DNA of 64,000 nucleotides from Luteimonas sp. RC10 (GTDB lineage Bacteria > Pseudomonadota > Gammaproteobacteria > Xanthomonadales > Xanthomonadaceae). How positions within the stretch are numbered: position 1 is the first letter of the stretch; every line of letters begins with the position of its first letter. Below the pieces are notes generated by a model. It saw only the letters and a program-made list of their open reading frames with translations, did no database searches and was not told the DNA's origin. The stretch covers positions 558,001 through 622,000 of the forward strand of contig NZ_JACHYJ010000002.1 in NCBI RefSeq assembly GCF_014192745.1, given 5' to 3'. The position numbers were made by a program, and so were the translations under genes. Below are positions 19,189-26,890 of this stretch, piece after piece.

Positions 19189-20811
19189 GCGCGCGGTGTT
19201 GATCACATTGATGCCGTCGAAGCGGGCGGTCGCCGCGCCGTGCGACACCGCCGAGGCCTGGCCGGGCTGGCCCTTGCCGTCGAAGAACGAACCGCCCAGG
19301 CGATAGTCGCGCGCATCGCAGATCGCGCTGCAGGCGTTCCAGAACTCCGGCGTGCGGATCTGATAGGCGGCGTCCTCGACCATGCCGGCGATCTCGCCAT
19401 CGCGGATCTCGTAGTACAGCTGGCCGCCGAACTGGGCGTTGTAGCGTTGCTGGTCGATCGAATACGAGCCGCGGCCATGGATGTAGAGGCCACGCTCGAC
19501 GCCGGCGATCATCTCGCGCACCGTCAGCGGCGACCGGCCCGGCGACAGCGAGACGTTGGGCATGCGCTGGAACTGCACGCTGGACCAGGCGTCGGCATAG
19601 CTGCAGCCATCGGATTCGGCCTTGCCCAGCAGATGCGCCTGGTCGCGCGTGGCCTGGTAGTCGACCAGGATGCCGTCCTTGACCAGGTCCCATTGCTTGC
19701 AGCGCACGCCTTCGTCGTCGTAGCCGACCGCGCCCAGGCTGCCGGGCTGGGTCTTGTCGGCGACGAAGTTCACGATCTCGCTGCCCCAGCGGTAGCCGGC
19801 GTCGCGTTTGTCGAGGGTGGCGAAGCTGGTGCCGGCATAGTTGGCCTCATAGCCGAGCACGCGGTCGAGCTCGAGCGGGTGGCCGACGTTCTCGTGGATG
19901 GTCAGAAACAGGTTCGACGGATCGAGCACGAGGTCGTAACGACCGGGTTGGACCGAGGGCGCGCGCAGCTTCTCGCGGGCCTGCCGGGCAGCGGCCACCG
20001 CGTCCTCGCGCATGTCGTAGGCGCGGCCATAGGCGACCACGCCACCAGGCAGATCGAAACGCTGCGCGGGGTCCGGCGTGAGGTACTCGTAGCCCAGCCC
20101 CATCGGCGCCGACAGACCGTCGCGCGTGCGGAACTTGCCGCTGACCTTGTCGATCGCGGTCACCGTGAATGGCGCCCAGATCCGGTGCACGTCCTGGTCG
20201 ATGTAGGAGCCGTCGGTGCTGGCGAAGTACTTCTGTTCGTTGACCAGGAACAGCCGCGAGCCGACGAAATCGGCACCGGCGGCGATCGCGGCGGCATTGA
20301 CGTCGAGCAGTAGCGCGACCTTGTCCTCGACCGGAACGGCCATGCCGTTGCGGGCGATCGGCGTGCGCCAGGCGACCTCGCCCACGCCCGCGACCGGTGC
20401 CAGTTGCACGGGCGTCGCCTGGATGCGCGCGTTGGCCTTCGCGATTCCCACCGCCTGACGCGCGGCCGCAGCGACGCTGTCGGGATCGAGGGCATTGGTC
20501 GCCGCGAAGCCCCAGGCACCATCGGCGAGCACACGGATGCCCACGCCGGTGGATTCCTCGTTGACGACGTTCTCCACCTGCGTCTCGCGGGTCATCACGT
20601 ACTGGCGCAGATACCGGCCGATGCGCACATCGCAGTAGCCGGCGCCGCCATCGCGCGCGGCCTGCAGGCCGACGTCGGCGAGCCGCTTTTTGACGGCAGG
20701 GTCGAGCGTGCTGACCAATTCCTCGGCCGCGATCGCCCGGCCGATCCCGCCTGGCAACAGCAGGCTACCCAGCCCGATCCCACCCAGGGCCATGAAGTCG
20801 CGACGCCGCAT
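19180..20811 (-). CDS. TldD-type metalloprotease with Tat signal, copy 2
   Basis: The 543-residue protein is highly similar to the TldD at 16652-18286 over its whole length, including His306-Glu307-x3-His311 (HENVGHPLELD), so both copies appear catalytically competent. The N-terminus MRRRDFMALGGIGLGSLLLP is again a twin-arginine signal, and ATG 20811 has GAGAG 5 nt upstream. No separate pmbA follows it; its own partner may be the PmbA downstream of copy 1, or it may form homodimers. The two copies most likely arose by duplication, with the HExxH gene later lying between them. Confidence 0.9.
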   Translation of the reverse strand: MRRRDFMALGGIGLGSLLLPGGIGRAIAAEELVSTLDPAVKKRLADVGLQAARDGGAGYCDVRIGRYLRQYVMTRETQVENVVNEESTGVGIRVLADGAWGFAATNALDPDSVAAAARQAVGIAKANARIQATPVQLAPVAGVGEVAWRTPIARNGMAVPVEDKVALLLDVNAAAIAAGADFVGSRLFLVNEQKYFASTDGSYIDQDVHRIWAPFTVTAIDKVSGKFRTRDGLSAPMGLGYEYLTPDPAQRFDLPGGVVAYGRAYDMREDAVAAARQAREKLRAPSVQPGRYDLVLDPSNLFLTIHENVGHPLELDRVLGYEANYAGTSFATLDKRDAGYRWGSEIVNFVADKTQPGSLGAVGYDDEGVRCKQWDLVKDGILVDYQATRDQAHLLGKAESDGCSYADAWSSVQFQRMPNVSLSPGRSPLTVREMIAGVERGLYIHGRGSYSIDQQRYNAQFGGQLYYEIRDGEIAGMVEDAAYQIRTPEFWNACSAICDARDYRLGGSFFDGKGQPGQASAVSHGAATARFDGINVINTARSL

Positions 20812-20886
20812 TCCACTCTCCCCGCGGCGATGGCCGCACAGCCCTCGATTCTTCTGCGCCCTGCACCAACGCGTCAAATCCAAACC

Positions 20887-20967
20887 AAAACCGGGGTCAG
20901 AGTGCTTTTTTTGCAACTGCGCGGCCACTGTGAATACCGCAGCAAAATGCACTCTGACCCCGGTTTT
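20887..20967. repeat. Interspersed GGGGTCAGAGT palindrome, copy 3
   Basis: The arms AAAACCGGGGTCAGAGTGC (20887-20905) and the exact reverse complement at 20949-20967 enclose a 43-nt core. It lies between the divergent tldD copy 2 and the DUF885 gene, about 75 nt upstream of the tldD start and 94 nt upstream of the other. A promoter-proximal palindrome might affect either gene. Confidence 0.85.
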
Positions 20968-21060
20968 GGGGTGGTGGGTCGAGCCGACACGATCGGCACA
21001 TGCAGCGTGGCGGCGGCGCCTCTATGCTTGCGGGCTGTCCCCACGCCTGGAAGTTGTCGC

Positions 21061-22872
21061 ATGCGTCGTTCTCTGCTCGCCGTTGCTGTGCTCACCGCCG
21101 CCCTTGCCGGCTGCAACCGGGAGGCGCCGAGCGCCCCCGCCAACGCGCAGGACGGCGCAGCTGCCACGGCACCCTCGCCCGCCGACGCGGCATTTGCCGA
21201 ACTGTCGAAGCGCTACCTCGACGAGGTGATGGCGCTGTCGCCGGTGTCGGCCACGCAGATCGGCGACCACCGCTTCGATGCCGAGGTCGACGACCTGTCG
21301 GCAGCCGGCCGGCAGGCGGGCCTGGACTTCAACCGCCGCTACCTGGCTGAGCTTGGCGCGATCGACTTCGACAAGCTCTCGCGCGAGAACCGCGTCGACG
21401 CGCTGATCCTGCGCAACCAGCTCGAGTACGGCATCTGGGATACCGAGGTCATGCAGAGCTGGGCCTGGGATCCGCAGACCTACAGCGGGCTGGCCGGCGG
21501 TGCGATCTACGGATTGATGGCACGCGAGTTCGCGCCGATGCCCGAGCGCCTGAAGTCGGCGACGCAGCGCATGGAGAAGATCCCGACGATCCTCGCGCAG
21601 GCGCGCGAGAACCTGGATCCGGCGCGCGTGCCGCCGACCCACGCACGCACGGTCGCGGCGCAGAACAAGGGCGTTCTGGCGCTGATCGAAACGTTCATCA
21701 CGCCCAACGCCGACCAGTTGCAGGGGCAGGACCGCGCGCGTCTGGACGCGGCGGTCGAAACGCTGCGCGCCGCGGTCGAGGAACACCAGGCCTGGCTCGA
21801 CGGCACGCTGGTGCCCAATGCCAAGGGCGAGTTCCGCATCGGCGCGGAGAAGTACGACCAGAAGCTCAAGTTCGCGCTCAATTCCTCGCTCTCGCGTCAG
21901 GACATCCGCCAGCGTGCCGAGGCCGAGCTGACCCGCATCCGCGACGAGATGTACACCGTCGCGCAGACGGTGCTCGAAGGCCGCGACGGTGCGCCCGAGA
22001 CGCCGGCCCAGCCGACCGAGGACCAGCGCCAGGCGGCGATCGAAGCGGCGATGGAAGTCGCCTATGCCGATCGCCCCGGCCGCGATGAGGTGGTCGAGTA
22101 CGCCCGTCACACGCTGGACGTGGCCACCGATTTCGTCCGCAAGCACGACCTGGTCACCGTACCCAACGATCCGGTCAAGATCATCCTGATGCCGGAGTTC
22201 CAGCGCGGCGTCGCGGCGGCGTACTGCGATTCGCCCGGCCCGCTCGACAAGGGGCTGGACACCTACTACGCGATCTCGCCGATTCCCGACGACTGGACCG
22301 ACGCCCAGGTCGACTCGTTCCTGCGCGAGTACAACAAGCACATGCTGCATGTGCTGACAATCCACGAAGCGATGCCAGGCCATTACCTGGAAGGCGCGCA
22401 TTCGGTGAATCACCCCTCCACGCTGCGCGCGGTGTTCCGCTCCGGTCCGTTCGCCGAAGGCTGGGCGGTATACACCGAGCGGATGATGGCCGATGCCGGC
22501 TACGCCGACGGCGATCCGCTGTTCCGGCTGATGCAGCTCAAGTTCTATGCGCGCGCAGTCGCCAATGCGATCCTCGACCAGGGCATCCATGTCGACAACT
22601 GGACCAAGGAGCAGGCGCTGGATCTGATGGTGCGCCAGACGTTCCAGCAGCAGAGCGAGGCCGAGGGCAAGTGGACGCGCGCGCAGCTGTCGTCGACCCA
22701 GCTGGCGACCTACTTCGTCGGCGCGCAGGAGCACTTCGACGCCCGCAAGGCCGCCGAGGCCGCGCGTGGCGAGGCGTTCAACCTCAAGCAGTACCACGAC
22801 GACATGCTCGCCCAGGGTGCACCGCCGGTCCGCTTCGCGCGCCAGCTGATGCTCAACGAAGACATCCAGTAA
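21061..22872 (+). CDS. DUF885 family lipoprotein peptidase
   Basis: The 603-residue protein starts MRRSLLAVAVLTAALAGC, a lipoprotein signal with lipobox LAGC. The body belongs to the DUF885 family: SPVSATQIGDHRFD near the N-terminus, the zinc motif HEAMPGH (His435, Glu436, His441) and EGWAVYTERM with Glu466 as the probable third ligand. Members are periplasmic metallopeptidases of little-known specificity, abundant in xanthomonads. The ATG at 21061 gives the usual family length. Palindromic repeats flank the gene on both sides, at 20887 and 22877, which could insulate its transcript. Confidence 0.88.
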   Translation: MRRSLLAVAVLTAALAGCNREAPSAPANAQDGAAATAPSPADAAFAELSKRYLDEVMALSPVSATQIGDHRFDAEVDDLSAAGRQAGLDFNRRYLAELGAIDFDKLSRENRVDALILRNQLEYGIWDTEVMQSWAWDPQTYSGLAGGAIYGLMAREFAPMPERLKSATQRMEKIPTILAQARENLDPARVPPTHARTVAAQNKGVLALIETFITPNADQLQGQDRARLDAAVETLRAAVEEHQAWLDGTLVPNAKGEFRIGAEKYDQKLKFALNSSLSRQDIRQRAEAELTRIRDEMYTVAQTVLEGRDGAPETPAQPTEDQRQAAIEAAMEVAYADRPGRDEVVEYARHTLDVATDFVRKHDLVTVPNDPVKIILMPEFQRGVAAAYCDSPGPLDKGLDTYYAISPIPDDWTDAQVDSFLREYNKHMLHVLTIHEAMPGHYLEGAHSVNHPSTLRAVFRSGPFAEGWAVYTERMMADAGYADGDPLFRLMQLKFYARAVANAILDQGIHVDNWTKEQALDLMVRQTFQQQSEAEGKWTRAQLSSTQLATYFVGAQEHFDARKAAEAARGEAFNLKQYHDDMLAQGAPPVRFARQLMLNEDIQ

Positions 22873-22876
22873 CCGC

Positions 22877-23026
22877 AAAAAACCGGGGTCAGCGTGCAAT
22901 TCCCAGGGCATGGGTCGACGCCCAGTCACCCACGCAGAACTGCACGCTGACCTTGTTTCTAGACCCGCCAAAGGCAGGATCGACGTGCTGCTCGATCCTT
23001 CGAAAATGGACTCTGACCCCGGTGTT
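22877..23026. repeat. Degenerate GGGGTCAGAGT palindrome, copy 4 (composite)
   Basis: A first stem pairs CCGGGGTCAGCGTGCA (22883-22898) with TGCACGCTGACC (22941-22952); its outer right arm has decayed to TTGTTT. A further right half-element, ACTCTGACCCCGGTGTT, stands at 23010-23026 and ends on the stop codon of the minus-strand regulator gene. It looks like two overlapping or partly deleted elements between convergent genes. Confidence 0.75.
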
Positions 23027-24102
23027 CAGGGGCGGGCGGCGGCGAAGGCCTCGGGCAGGGTCTGCACCTGGCCGCAGCGGCTGGGGTCGTAGCCAGGCAG
23101 CAGGCCGAGTTCGTGGCGGAAGCCGTCGCTGCGCAGCAGGGCCAGCAGTCCGCGCAGGCGGCCGGACTCGAGCACGTCGTTGTGGCACAGGAAGAAGTAG
23201 TGCTCGGTGACCAGCGGGTGGAAGTCGAGTCCGTAGCGCCGCGCCGGTGGCTCGAGCGCGAAACCGACATCGGCCAGGCCACTGGCAACGTATGCGGCGA
23301 CGGCGGCATGGGTCAGTTCCTCGACGTCGCAGGCCCGGATGCGGTCGAAGGCGATGCCGTGGTCGGCCAGCATCGTCTCGAACAGCAGCCTCGTGCCGGA
23401 GCCGGGCTGGCGGTGGATCACGCGGATGTCGGGCCGCTCCAGGTCCTGCAGCGTGCCCACGCCCAGCGGGTTGCCGGCCGCCAGCACCAGTCCCTGCCGG
23501 CGCACGGCCAGGTGGATCACGCGATCGGCATCGAGGTCGAGGCGCGGGCGGTAGTGCGCGAACAAGGGCGCTTCGAGCGTGCCGATCGGCAAGTGCAGGC
23601 CGGCGATGTCGCAGGCGCCAGTGCGTAGTGCGGTCAGCGCGTCGTCGGGGCTGCGGTACTTGAGGTCCAGCGCCACGTCCGATGCCGCCATCGCGCGGCG
23701 CAGCGTCTCCACGCCAAAGCCATGGGAGGCGTGCACGCGCAGCGGTCGCGCATGCGCGCCTACCGTGCGCTCGAGCTCGGCCTCCAGTTCCGTCGCCAGA
23801 CTGTCGAGCAATGGCGACAGGCGCGCGGCGATCCGGCTGTCGGCCCAGACCAGGCGCTCGCCGATCGCCGTCAGCGAGGCCCCCCGGCCCCGGCTCATGC
23901 GCAGCAGCGGCTGCCCGAACACCGCCTGCGCATCCTGCAACCGCCCCCAGGCGTACCGGTAGGACACCCCGGTCTGACGCGCCGCCGCGGCGAGCGAGCC
24001 GGTCGCTCGCACGGCCAACAACAGGTCGACCAACTGCGAGGACAGGCCCACGCCATCGCTGTTCTCGAGGGTCCACTGCGGTTGGATACGCACCTTGTAC
24101 AT
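23026..24102 (-). CDS. LysR/ModE-type regulator with periplasmic-binding-like domain
   Basis: The 358-residue protein has an N-terminal winged helix of LysR/ModE type (SSQLVDLLLAVRATGSLAAA, then ARQTGVSYRYAWGRLQDAQ). It is joined to a type 2 periplasmic-binding-protein-like domain (PBP_like) with RVIHRQPGSGTRLLFE as the ligand-loop signature. Such regulators accompany molybdenum and formate dehydrogenase genes. ATG 24102 is divergent from the formate transporter gene at 24282, with 179 nt between them that contain two clear inverted repeats. The likely role is control of the formate operon by formate, molybdate or the cofactor; the ligand is not predictable here. Confidence 0.85.
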   Translation of the reverse strand: MYKVRIQPQWTLENSDGVGLSSQLVDLLLAVRATGSLAAAARQTGVSYRYAWGRLQDAQAVFGQPLLRMSRGRGASLTAIGERLVWADSRIAARLSPLLDSLATELEAELERTVGAHARPLRVHASHGFGVETLRRAMAASDVALDLKYRSPDDALTALRTGACDIAGLHLPIGTLEAPLFAHYRPRLDLDADRVIHLAVRRQGLVLAAGNPLGVGTLQDLERPDIRVIHRQPGSGTRLLFETMLADHGIAFDRIRACDVEELTHAAVAAYVASGLADVGFALEPPARRYGLDFHPLVTEHYFFLCHNDVLESGRLRGLLALLRSDGFRHELGLLPGYDPSRCGQVQTLPEAFAAARP

Positions 24103-24197
24103 CGCGACGCCTCTCCTGCGTGGCAGCTCAAATAGGCTCTTGAAAGCCGATTATTAGACCAATGGCGCTTTTCCGATAGTCCAGATGCGGATACCGT

Positions 24198-24239
24198 TGC
24201 GACACTTTGTCGCAGCCAATATGCATTGAACAGCATATT
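24198..24239. promoter_or_regulatory. Two inverted repeats in the divergent formate-operon promoter
   Basis: TGCGACACTTTGTCGCA (24198-24214) has perfect 7-bp arms around CTT. Three nt later AATATGC (24218-24224) and GCATATT (24233-24239) form a second pair 8 nt apart. Both lie between the regulator start (24102) and the transporter start (24282), closer to the transporter. They are good candidates for regulator binding. Confidence 0.55.
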
Positions 24240-24281
24240 TGGCTGCAGCGCCGCATCCGGCTGATCGATTCGGGAGGATCC

Positions 24282-25964
24282 ATGGCCAACAGCACCGCAG
24301 TTCCGCTTCCTGCCGCCGCCCCTTCGGGCGGCCTGCTGTCGAAGGAGCGCATCATCGCCAAGGCCGGCTTCAACCGTTGGCTGGTCCCGCCGGCTGCGCT
24401 GGCGATCCACCTGTGCATCGGCATGGCCTACGGCTTCAGCGTGTTCTGGCTGCCGCTGTCGATGGCCGTCGGTATCACTGCACCGGTCGCGTGCGGGCCG
24501 GAGATGGGCTTCTTCGCGCGCATCACCTCTGCCAGCTGTGACTGGCAGATCAGCGAGCTGCAGTGGATGTACACGCTGTTCTTCGTGCTGCTGGGCTGCT
24601 CGGCCGCGATCTGGGGCGGCTGGCTCGAACGCGTCGGCCCGCGCAAGGCCGGCTTCGTGGCCGCGCTGTGCTGGTGCGGCGGCCTGCTGATCTCCGCGCT
24701 GGGCGTCCATCTGCATCAGATCTGGATGCTGTGGTTGGGCTCGGGCGTGATCGGCGGCATCGGCCTGGGGCTGGGCTACATCTCGCCGGTGTCGACGCTG
24801 ATCAAGTGGTTCCCCGATCGCCGCGGCATGGCGACCGGCATGGCGATCATGGGCTTCGGTGGCGGCGCGCTGATCGGCAGCCCGCTGGCCGACATGCTGA
24901 TGCGCCACTTCTCGACCCCGACCTCGGTCGGCGTCAAGGAGACCTTCCTGGTCATGGCGGTGGTCTACTTCGCCTTCATGATGGCCGGCGCCTTCGGTTA
25001 CCGCGTGCCGCCGACCGGCTGGAAGCCCAAGGGCTGGACCCCGCCGCCGGCGTCCAACAACGCGATGATCACCCAGGGCCATGTGCACGTGAAAAAGGTC
25101 TGGGGCATTCCGCAGTTCTGGCTGGTGTGGGCGGTGCTGTGCCTCAACGTCTCGGCCGGTATCGGCGTGCTGGGCCTGGCCTCGCCGATGCTGCAGGAGA
25201 TGTTTGGCGGTCGCCTGATCGGGGTCGATGCGGGCTTTGGCGACCTCAGCGCCGAGCAGCTCTCGGCGATCGCCGCGATCGCCGCCGGCTTCGTCGGCAT
25301 GCTGAGCCTGGCCAACATCGTCGGCCGGTTCTTCTGGGCGTCGATGTCCGACAAGTTCGGCCGCAAGCTCACCTACTCGATTTTCTTCGTGCTCGGCATC
25401 GCGCTGTACGCCGCCGCGCCCACGCTCGGCAATGCGGGTTCGATCGCGCTGTTCGTCATCGCGTTCTGCGTGATCCTGTCGATGTACGGCGGCGGTTTCG
25501 CCACCGTGCCAGCATATCTGGCCGATCTGTTCGGGACCCAGCACGTGGGCGCGATCCACGGCCGCCTGCTCACCGCGTGGGCGGCGGCCGGCATCCTCGG
25601 CCCGCTGGTCATCGGCTACATGCGCGAGTACCAGCTGGGCCTGGGCATGCCGCCCTCGCAGGTCTACAACACCACGATGTACATCCTGGCCGGCATGCTG
25701 GCGCTGGGCCTGGTGTGCAACCTGCTGGTGCGCCCGGTGAACGCGAAGTACTTCATGACGCCCGAGGAACTCGCGCACGAAAAGCAACTGGCGCACGAGA
25801 AGGTCGACGCCAGCGGCAAGTCGCTGCTCTCCCAGGACGACATGGACCGCATCGGCTCGGGCGGCAACCCGCTGCTGGTGGCGTTCTGCTGGGCGGCCGT
25901 CGGCATCCCGCTCGCCTTCGGCATCTGGAAGACGCTGGAGAAGGCGTTGGTGCTGTTCTCCTGA
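24282..25964 (+). CDS. OFA family MFS transporter (oxalate/formate antiporter type)
   Basis: The 560-residue protein is an MFS carrier with 12 or more hydrophobic segments. Family marks include LCIGMAYGFSVFWLPLSMAV in helix 1, GGIGLGLGYISPVSTLIKWF with FPDRRGMATGMAIMGFGGGAL, and LANIVGRFFWASMSDKFGRK between helices 7 and 9. It is longer than OxlT because of an insert after helix 1 and a C-terminal extension. The GGGAGG element 4 nt before ATG 24282 is strong. The neighbours FdhD and formate dehydrogenase argue for formate, or another small carboxylate, as substrate. It is the first gene of the operon. Confidence 0.87.
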   Translation: MANSTAVPLPAAAPSGGLLSKERIIAKAGFNRWLVPPAALAIHLCIGMAYGFSVFWLPLSMAVGITAPVACGPEMGFFARITSASCDWQISELQWMYTLFFVLLGCSAAIWGGWLERVGPRKAGFVAALCWCGGLLISALGVHLHQIWMLWLGSGVIGGIGLGLGYISPVSTLIKWFPDRRGMATGMAIMGFGGGALIGSPLADMLMRHFSTPTSVGVKETFLVMAVVYFAFMMAGAFGYRVPPTGWKPKGWTPPPASNNAMITQGHVHVKKVWGIPQFWLVWAVLCLNVSAGIGVLGLASPMLQEMFGGRLIGVDAGFGDLSAEQLSAIAAIAAGFVGMLSLANIVGRFFWASMSDKFGRKLTYSIFFVLGIALYAAAPTLGNAGSIALFVIAFCVILSMYGGGFATVPAYLADLFGTQHVGAIHGRLLTAWAAAGILGPLVIGYMREYQLGLGMPPSQVYNTTMYILAGMLALGLVCNLLVRPVNAKYFMTPEELAHEKQLAHEKVDASGKSLLSQDDMDRIGSGGNPLLVAFCWAAVGIPLAFGIWKTLEKALVLFS

Positions 25965-26008
25965 CCTCGCGGGCGGGCGCTCACGGGCCCGCCGCTATCG
26001 TCATCGCC

Positions 26009-26890
26009 ATGACCCAGGCTCCCACCCCCGATCCCGATCTGCCCCAAGGCGCCGTGCTGCGTTCGGTCGAACGCTGGCGCGGCGGTGCGGGCCACCGGCT
26101 CGACGACGCCATCGCCGAGGAAGTGCCGGTGGCGTTCGTCTATAACGACGCGCCCTTCGCGGTGATGATGGCTACGCCGGCCGACCTCGAGGATTTCGCA
26201 CGCGGCTTCGCGCTGAGCGAGGGCATCGTCGAGCATCCGGGCGATGTCGCGATCGAACGCATCGAGCACCTGCTCGAAGGCATCGAGATCCGCCTGCGCA
26301 TTCCCGACGCGCGTGCCGAGGCGCTGGCCGCACGCCGGCGTAGCATGAGCGGGCGCAGCGGCTGCGGCGTGTGCGGCAGCGAACTGCTGGAAGCCGCGCT
26401 GCGCGTGCCCCCGCCGGTCGCGGCCGATGTCCGTATCGAGGTGCCCGCCCTGCAACGCGCACTGCAGCAGTTGCGCGGCAGCCAGTCGATCAACGCACTG
26501 ACCGGCGCCACCCATGCCGCCGGTTGGGCCGCGACCGACGGCAGTCTGCTGCTGGTGCGCGAAGACATCGGCCGGCACAACGCACTCGACAAGCTGATTG
26601 GCGCGCTGTCCGACACCGGGCACGCGCTGGACGCGGGCTTTCTGATCGTCACCAGCCGGGCCAGCTACGAAATGGCGATGAAGGCCGCCAGCGCAGGCAT
26701 CGCCCTGATGGCCGCGATCTCCGCCCCCACCGCGCTGGCGATCTCGCTCGCCCAGCGCGCCCACCTCACCTTGATCGGCTTCGCCCGCGACGACGGGCAC
26801 GCTGTGTACACCCACGCGCAGCGGCTGCTGCCCGAATCGGCCCCGTCGCCGCCCGCAGCCCCGCGCCCCGGCAGGAGTTCCACGCCATGA
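26009..26890 (+). CDS. fdhD: Formate dehydrogenase accessory sulfurtransferase FdhD
   Basis: The 293-residue protein is FdhD, which transfers sulfur from a cysteine desulfurase to the molybdenum cofactor of formate dehydrogenase. The essential CxxC pair is Cys119 and Cys122 (SGCGVCGSE). Other family marks are the acidic EEVPVAFVYN start of the domain, DLEDFARGFALSEGI and VREDIGRHNALDKLIG. ATG 26009 lies 44 nt after the transporter. The stop overlaps the ATG of the formate dehydrogenase gene by 4 nt, coupling maturation factor and enzyme. Confidence 0.93.
   Translation: MTQAPTPDPDLPQGAVLRSVERWRGGAGHRLDDAIAEEVPVAFVYNDAPFAVMMATPADLEDFARGFALSEGIVEHPGDVAIERIEHLLEGIEIRLRIPDARAEALAARRRSMSGRSGCGVCGSELLEAALRVPPPVAADVRIEVPALQRALQQLRGSQSINALTGATHAAGWAATDGSLLLVREDIGRHNALDKLIGALSDTGHALDAGFLIVTSRASYEMAMKAASAGIALMAAISAPTALAISLAQRAHLTLIGFARDDGHAVYTHAQRLLPESAPSPPAAPRPGRSSTP

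Noticed and set aside
16652-20811. Recent recombination or frameshift between the two tldD copies
   Set aside because: Both reading frames are complete, the copies differ throughout, and each has its own signal and start, so this is an older duplication.
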